Positions 62,607-64,000 of a DNA stretch of 64,000 nucleotides are shown here, in pieces. A model generated the notes under the pieces. That model worked only from the letters and a program-made list of their open reading frames with translations. It did no database searches and was not told where the DNA came from. The number at the start of each line of letters is the position of its first letter. The first letter of the stretch is position 1. Made by a program: the position numbers and the translations under genes. The stretch is taken from positions 310,001-374,000 of the forward strand of contig NZ_BQHY01000004.1 in the NCBI RefSeq assembly GCF_021602155.1, in the 5' to 3' direction. The DNA comes from Pseudomonas parakoreensis. Lineage in GTDB: Bacteria > Pseudomonadota > Gammaproteobacteria > Pseudomonadales > Pseudomonadaceae.

Positions 62607-63369
62607 CGATTTCGGTTTGAGCCCGAACGAAAACGCGACGATCTTCGCCGCGTTTCAGGCCGGGGTCATCAGCTCGGCCACGGCCATGGCCAACATGCCG
62701 GCGTTTGAGGCGGCCTGTGCGATGGCCAGGCATGCATCGCTGCAAGGTCGGGTCGGATTGCACTTCAATCTGACTTACGGCCGGCCGCTGAGTGCTTCGA
62801 TTCTGCGCAGCCGAACCTTTTGCGATGGGCATGGCGTGTTCGATCTGAGCCTGCCACGCCATAGTCTGTGGCTGAGTCGCGAAGATCGCGACGCAGTACG
62901 AGAAGAGTTGCAGGCGCAGTGGCAGCGTTGCGTCGAACATGGCGTACGGCCAAGCCACATCGACTCGCACCAACACGTGCACAACATCTGGCCGATTGGT
63001 GAAATCGTCGCGCGGTTTGCCGCTCAGCAAGGTGTGCCGATTCGCCTGGCGCGCAATCTGGGGCAGAACCTCAGTCTGCCAAAACGCGTGTTCAAAGGTC
63101 TGCTCAATTGGCGCTTGCAGAGCCTGGCCGGCGCGACGGCGGACTACGTATGCACGCCAGTGGACCTGCGCAACGCCCCCGCACCGAGCGACGGCGTGCT
63201 GGAAATCGTCGCCCACCCCAATCAGCTCGACAGCGATTTCGGCGATGCCTATCTCAACCCCGGAGAATCCCTGAACCGCGTGCTGGAGCAGCGGCTGACG
63301 GGGGTGCCGCGGGTGTCCTATGCCGATTTGAACAAGGATTTTTTACGGCATGCCGCGGCACTCGATTGA
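62578..63369 (+). CDS. ChbG/HpnK (YdjC) carbohydrate deacetylase
   Basis: A 263-residue protein: VNADDFGLSPNENATIFAAF, where the ADD metal Asp appears, LQGRVGLHFNLTYGRPLS with the metal His, and RPSHIDSHQHVHNIWPI with the second metal cluster. These are the ligands of the ChbG/HpnK family, which removes acetyl groups from N-acetylhexosamines. A late EIVAHPNQLDSDF follows. Its stop overlaps the next small ORF (TGATG). Confidence 0.9.
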   Translation: MPRQVIVNADDFGLSPNENATIFAAFQAGVISSATAMANMPAFEAACAMARHASLQGRVGLHFNLTYGRPLSASILRSRTFCDGHGVFDLSLPRHSLWLSREDRDAVREELQAQWQRCVEHGVRPSHIDSHQHVHNIWPIGEIVARFAAQQGVPIRLARNLGQNLSLPKRVFKGLLNWRLQSLAGATADYVCTPVDLRNAPAPSDGVLEIVAHPNQLDSDFGDAYLNPGESLNRVLEQRLTGVPRVSYADLNKDFLRHAAALD

Positions 63370-63626
63370 TGGACGTACAAGTCGCCCTCTGGGAAGCCAT
63401 GGCGGTTCAAGGCTGCGACAAAGTCGTCGACGTCTGCGAAACCCGCAACATCCCGGCGCTGAAGCTGCACATCCGCATGGGCTACCAAGAACAGGGCCGC
63501 GTCACCCACGTCTACGGCCTGTTCGGCCGCTGGCGCTTCTACCGCGAAAGCCGCTATCAAGGCTCACGCCTGGACCCCCTGCGCAAACCTGGGCGGCCGG
63601 TGGTGAGTGCGGCGGCGCAGGCGTGA
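63369..63626 (+). CDS. Duplicated C-terminal GNAT fragment
   Basis: An 85-residue ORF whose sequence matches the last 84 residues of the acetyltransferase at 60734 along its whole length, about three quarters identical by eye (shared QGCDKVVDVCE, NIPALKLH, LFGRWRFYRE, GSRLD, LRKP). The N-terminal half of the GNAT fold is missing. It starts inside the chbG-like stop, so it may still be translated, but acetyl-CoA binding would be incomplete. It is best read as a truncated gene copy. Confidence 0.8.
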   Translation: MDVQVALWEAMAVQGCDKVVDVCETRNIPALKLHIRMGYQEQGRVTHVYGLFGRWRFYRESRYQGSRLDPLRKPGRPVVSAAAQA

Positions 63627-63640
63627 TTCGGTCGTAAGAT

Positions 63641-63662
63641 ATGGCGGCCGTTTGGCCGCCAT
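63641..63662 (+). terminator. Hairpin after the exopolysaccharide operon
   Basis: ATGGCGGCC-GTTT-GGCCGCCAT is a perfect 9-bp stem with a 4-base loop, 15 bases after the last stop. No T-run follows, so it may be a rho-dependent or stabilising hairpin. Confidence 0.55.
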
Positions 63663-63685
63663 CGCGAGCAGGCTCGCTCCTACAG
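63659..63685. repeat. Single REP half-element
   Basis: A single GCGAGCAGGCTCGCTCCTACA copy of the REP family seen at 491 and 13488 lies without its partner arm. Confidence 0.7.
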
Positions 63686-63813
63686 TGGATTGCGTAACAC
63701 AGGACTTTGCCCACAGCCGAAAAAGAATCGCCCTCCTGCCCTAAAGGCTATGCCTGACTGTTGCCAATGGCTTGATCAAGTAAATTGGCGCAAAAACAGA
63801 AGGGAGCAGAAAG

Positions 63814-64000
63814 TTGAGCTACAAACTCACCAGCCTAGAGTTGCCGTCATTACTCGTTGATGTCGCGGCAATTCGTGAGTATCTGAAACAAGTGCTAAGC
63901 GATGACGACGATGAAGAGTTGCTTCGAGCCATCGGCTATGTGGCACAGGCTTGCTCGAACATTCAGAAGGGTCAAACGGTCGAAGTCGACTTTCATTCTT
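63814..64000 (+). CDS. Partial gene, possibly a HigA-like antitoxin
   Basis: The frame is open to the right edge, giving 62 residues (LTSLELPSLLVDVAAIREYL then KQVLSDDDDEELLRAIGYVA). It starts at TTG with AGGGAG in front. The region around IREYLKQVLSDDDDEELLRAIGYVAQA resembles the N-terminus of addiction-module antidote proteins of the HigA/COG3636 type. The DNA-binding part would be beyond the edge, so the name is tentative. Confidence 0.5.
   Translation, partial: MSYKLTSLELPSLLVDVAAIREYLKQVLSDDDDEELLRAIGYVAQACSNIQKGQTVEVDFHS

Noticed and set aside
63369-63626. The C-terminal GNAT fragment as a normal small acetyltransferase
   Set aside because: It lacks the first half of the GNAT fold, and its whole length aligns to the tail of another gene in the same operon, so it is treated as a truncated copy.

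Overview
The window is a high-GC gammaproteobacterial chromosome segment, most likely from the Pseudomonas fluorescens group. Supporting signs are the AotJ-like transporter protein, the cobF gene with its phosphatase partner, FtrA with a rhodanese, a PA4872-type oxaloacetate decarboxylase, glcDEF, hglS, and many intergenic REP-type inverted repeats of at least two families. I see no rRNA, tRNA or CRISPR array.

Region 1 (1-4.7 kb) holds a basic-amino-acid uptake locus cut by the left edge (AotO-like hydrolase and periplasmic binding protein), a rhodanese/FtrA pair, and the cobalamin gene cobF with a histidine-phosphatase-like partner.

Region 2 (5.0-13.3 kb) is the most intriguing metabolic block. 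An RpiR-type regulator sits over an isochorismatase-fold hydrolase, a glutamine-synthetase-like ligase, an N-formylglutamate-amidohydrolase-like enzyme, an APC permease, and a tandem pair of acyltransferases resembling the two subunits (AruF, AruG) of arginine/ornithine succinyltransferase. An oxaloacetate decarboxylase follows. This looks like a catabolic pathway for an amine or amino acid whose substrate I cannot name.

Region 3 (13.6-24.8 kb) is mixed: an M20 peptidase, a MASE2-type GGDEF diguanylate cyclase, a Baeyer-Villiger-type monooxygenase paired with an alpha/beta hydrolase, glycolate oxidase glcDEF, hglS (2-oxoadipate to 2-hydroxyglutarate, lysine catabolism), and a DJ-1/PfpI protein.

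Region 4 (24.85-35.5 kb) is a satellite type VI secretion island: hcp, vgrG, a DUF4123 adaptor, a PAAR-less Rhs polymorphic toxin and its immunity gene. An AT-rich array of orphan immunity genes follows. Two of these are preceded by short open tails whose stop codon directly abuts the immunity start, which suggests remnants of displaced toxin ends. The leader carries three copies of an 18-bp dyad and a sigma-54-like promoter.

Region 5 (35.5-45.0 kb) holds a VanW protein, a glycosyltransferase, small envelope or unknown proteins, an AttEFGH-like ABC exporter/lipocalin operon, and an inner-membrane sulfatase-fold protein.

Region 6 (45.4-63.6 kb) is a Wzx/Wzy-type exopolysaccharide operon of 16 genes plus a duplicated acetyltransferase tail. 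It runs from UDP-uronic acid synthesis (ugd, epimerase) through initiation (sugar transferase), export and chain length (OPX, Wzz, CpsD-like), glycosyltransferases, polymerase, deacetylases, flippase and a glycoside-hydrolase-like protein to acyltransferases. The right edge cuts a short gene that may be a HigA-like antitoxin.
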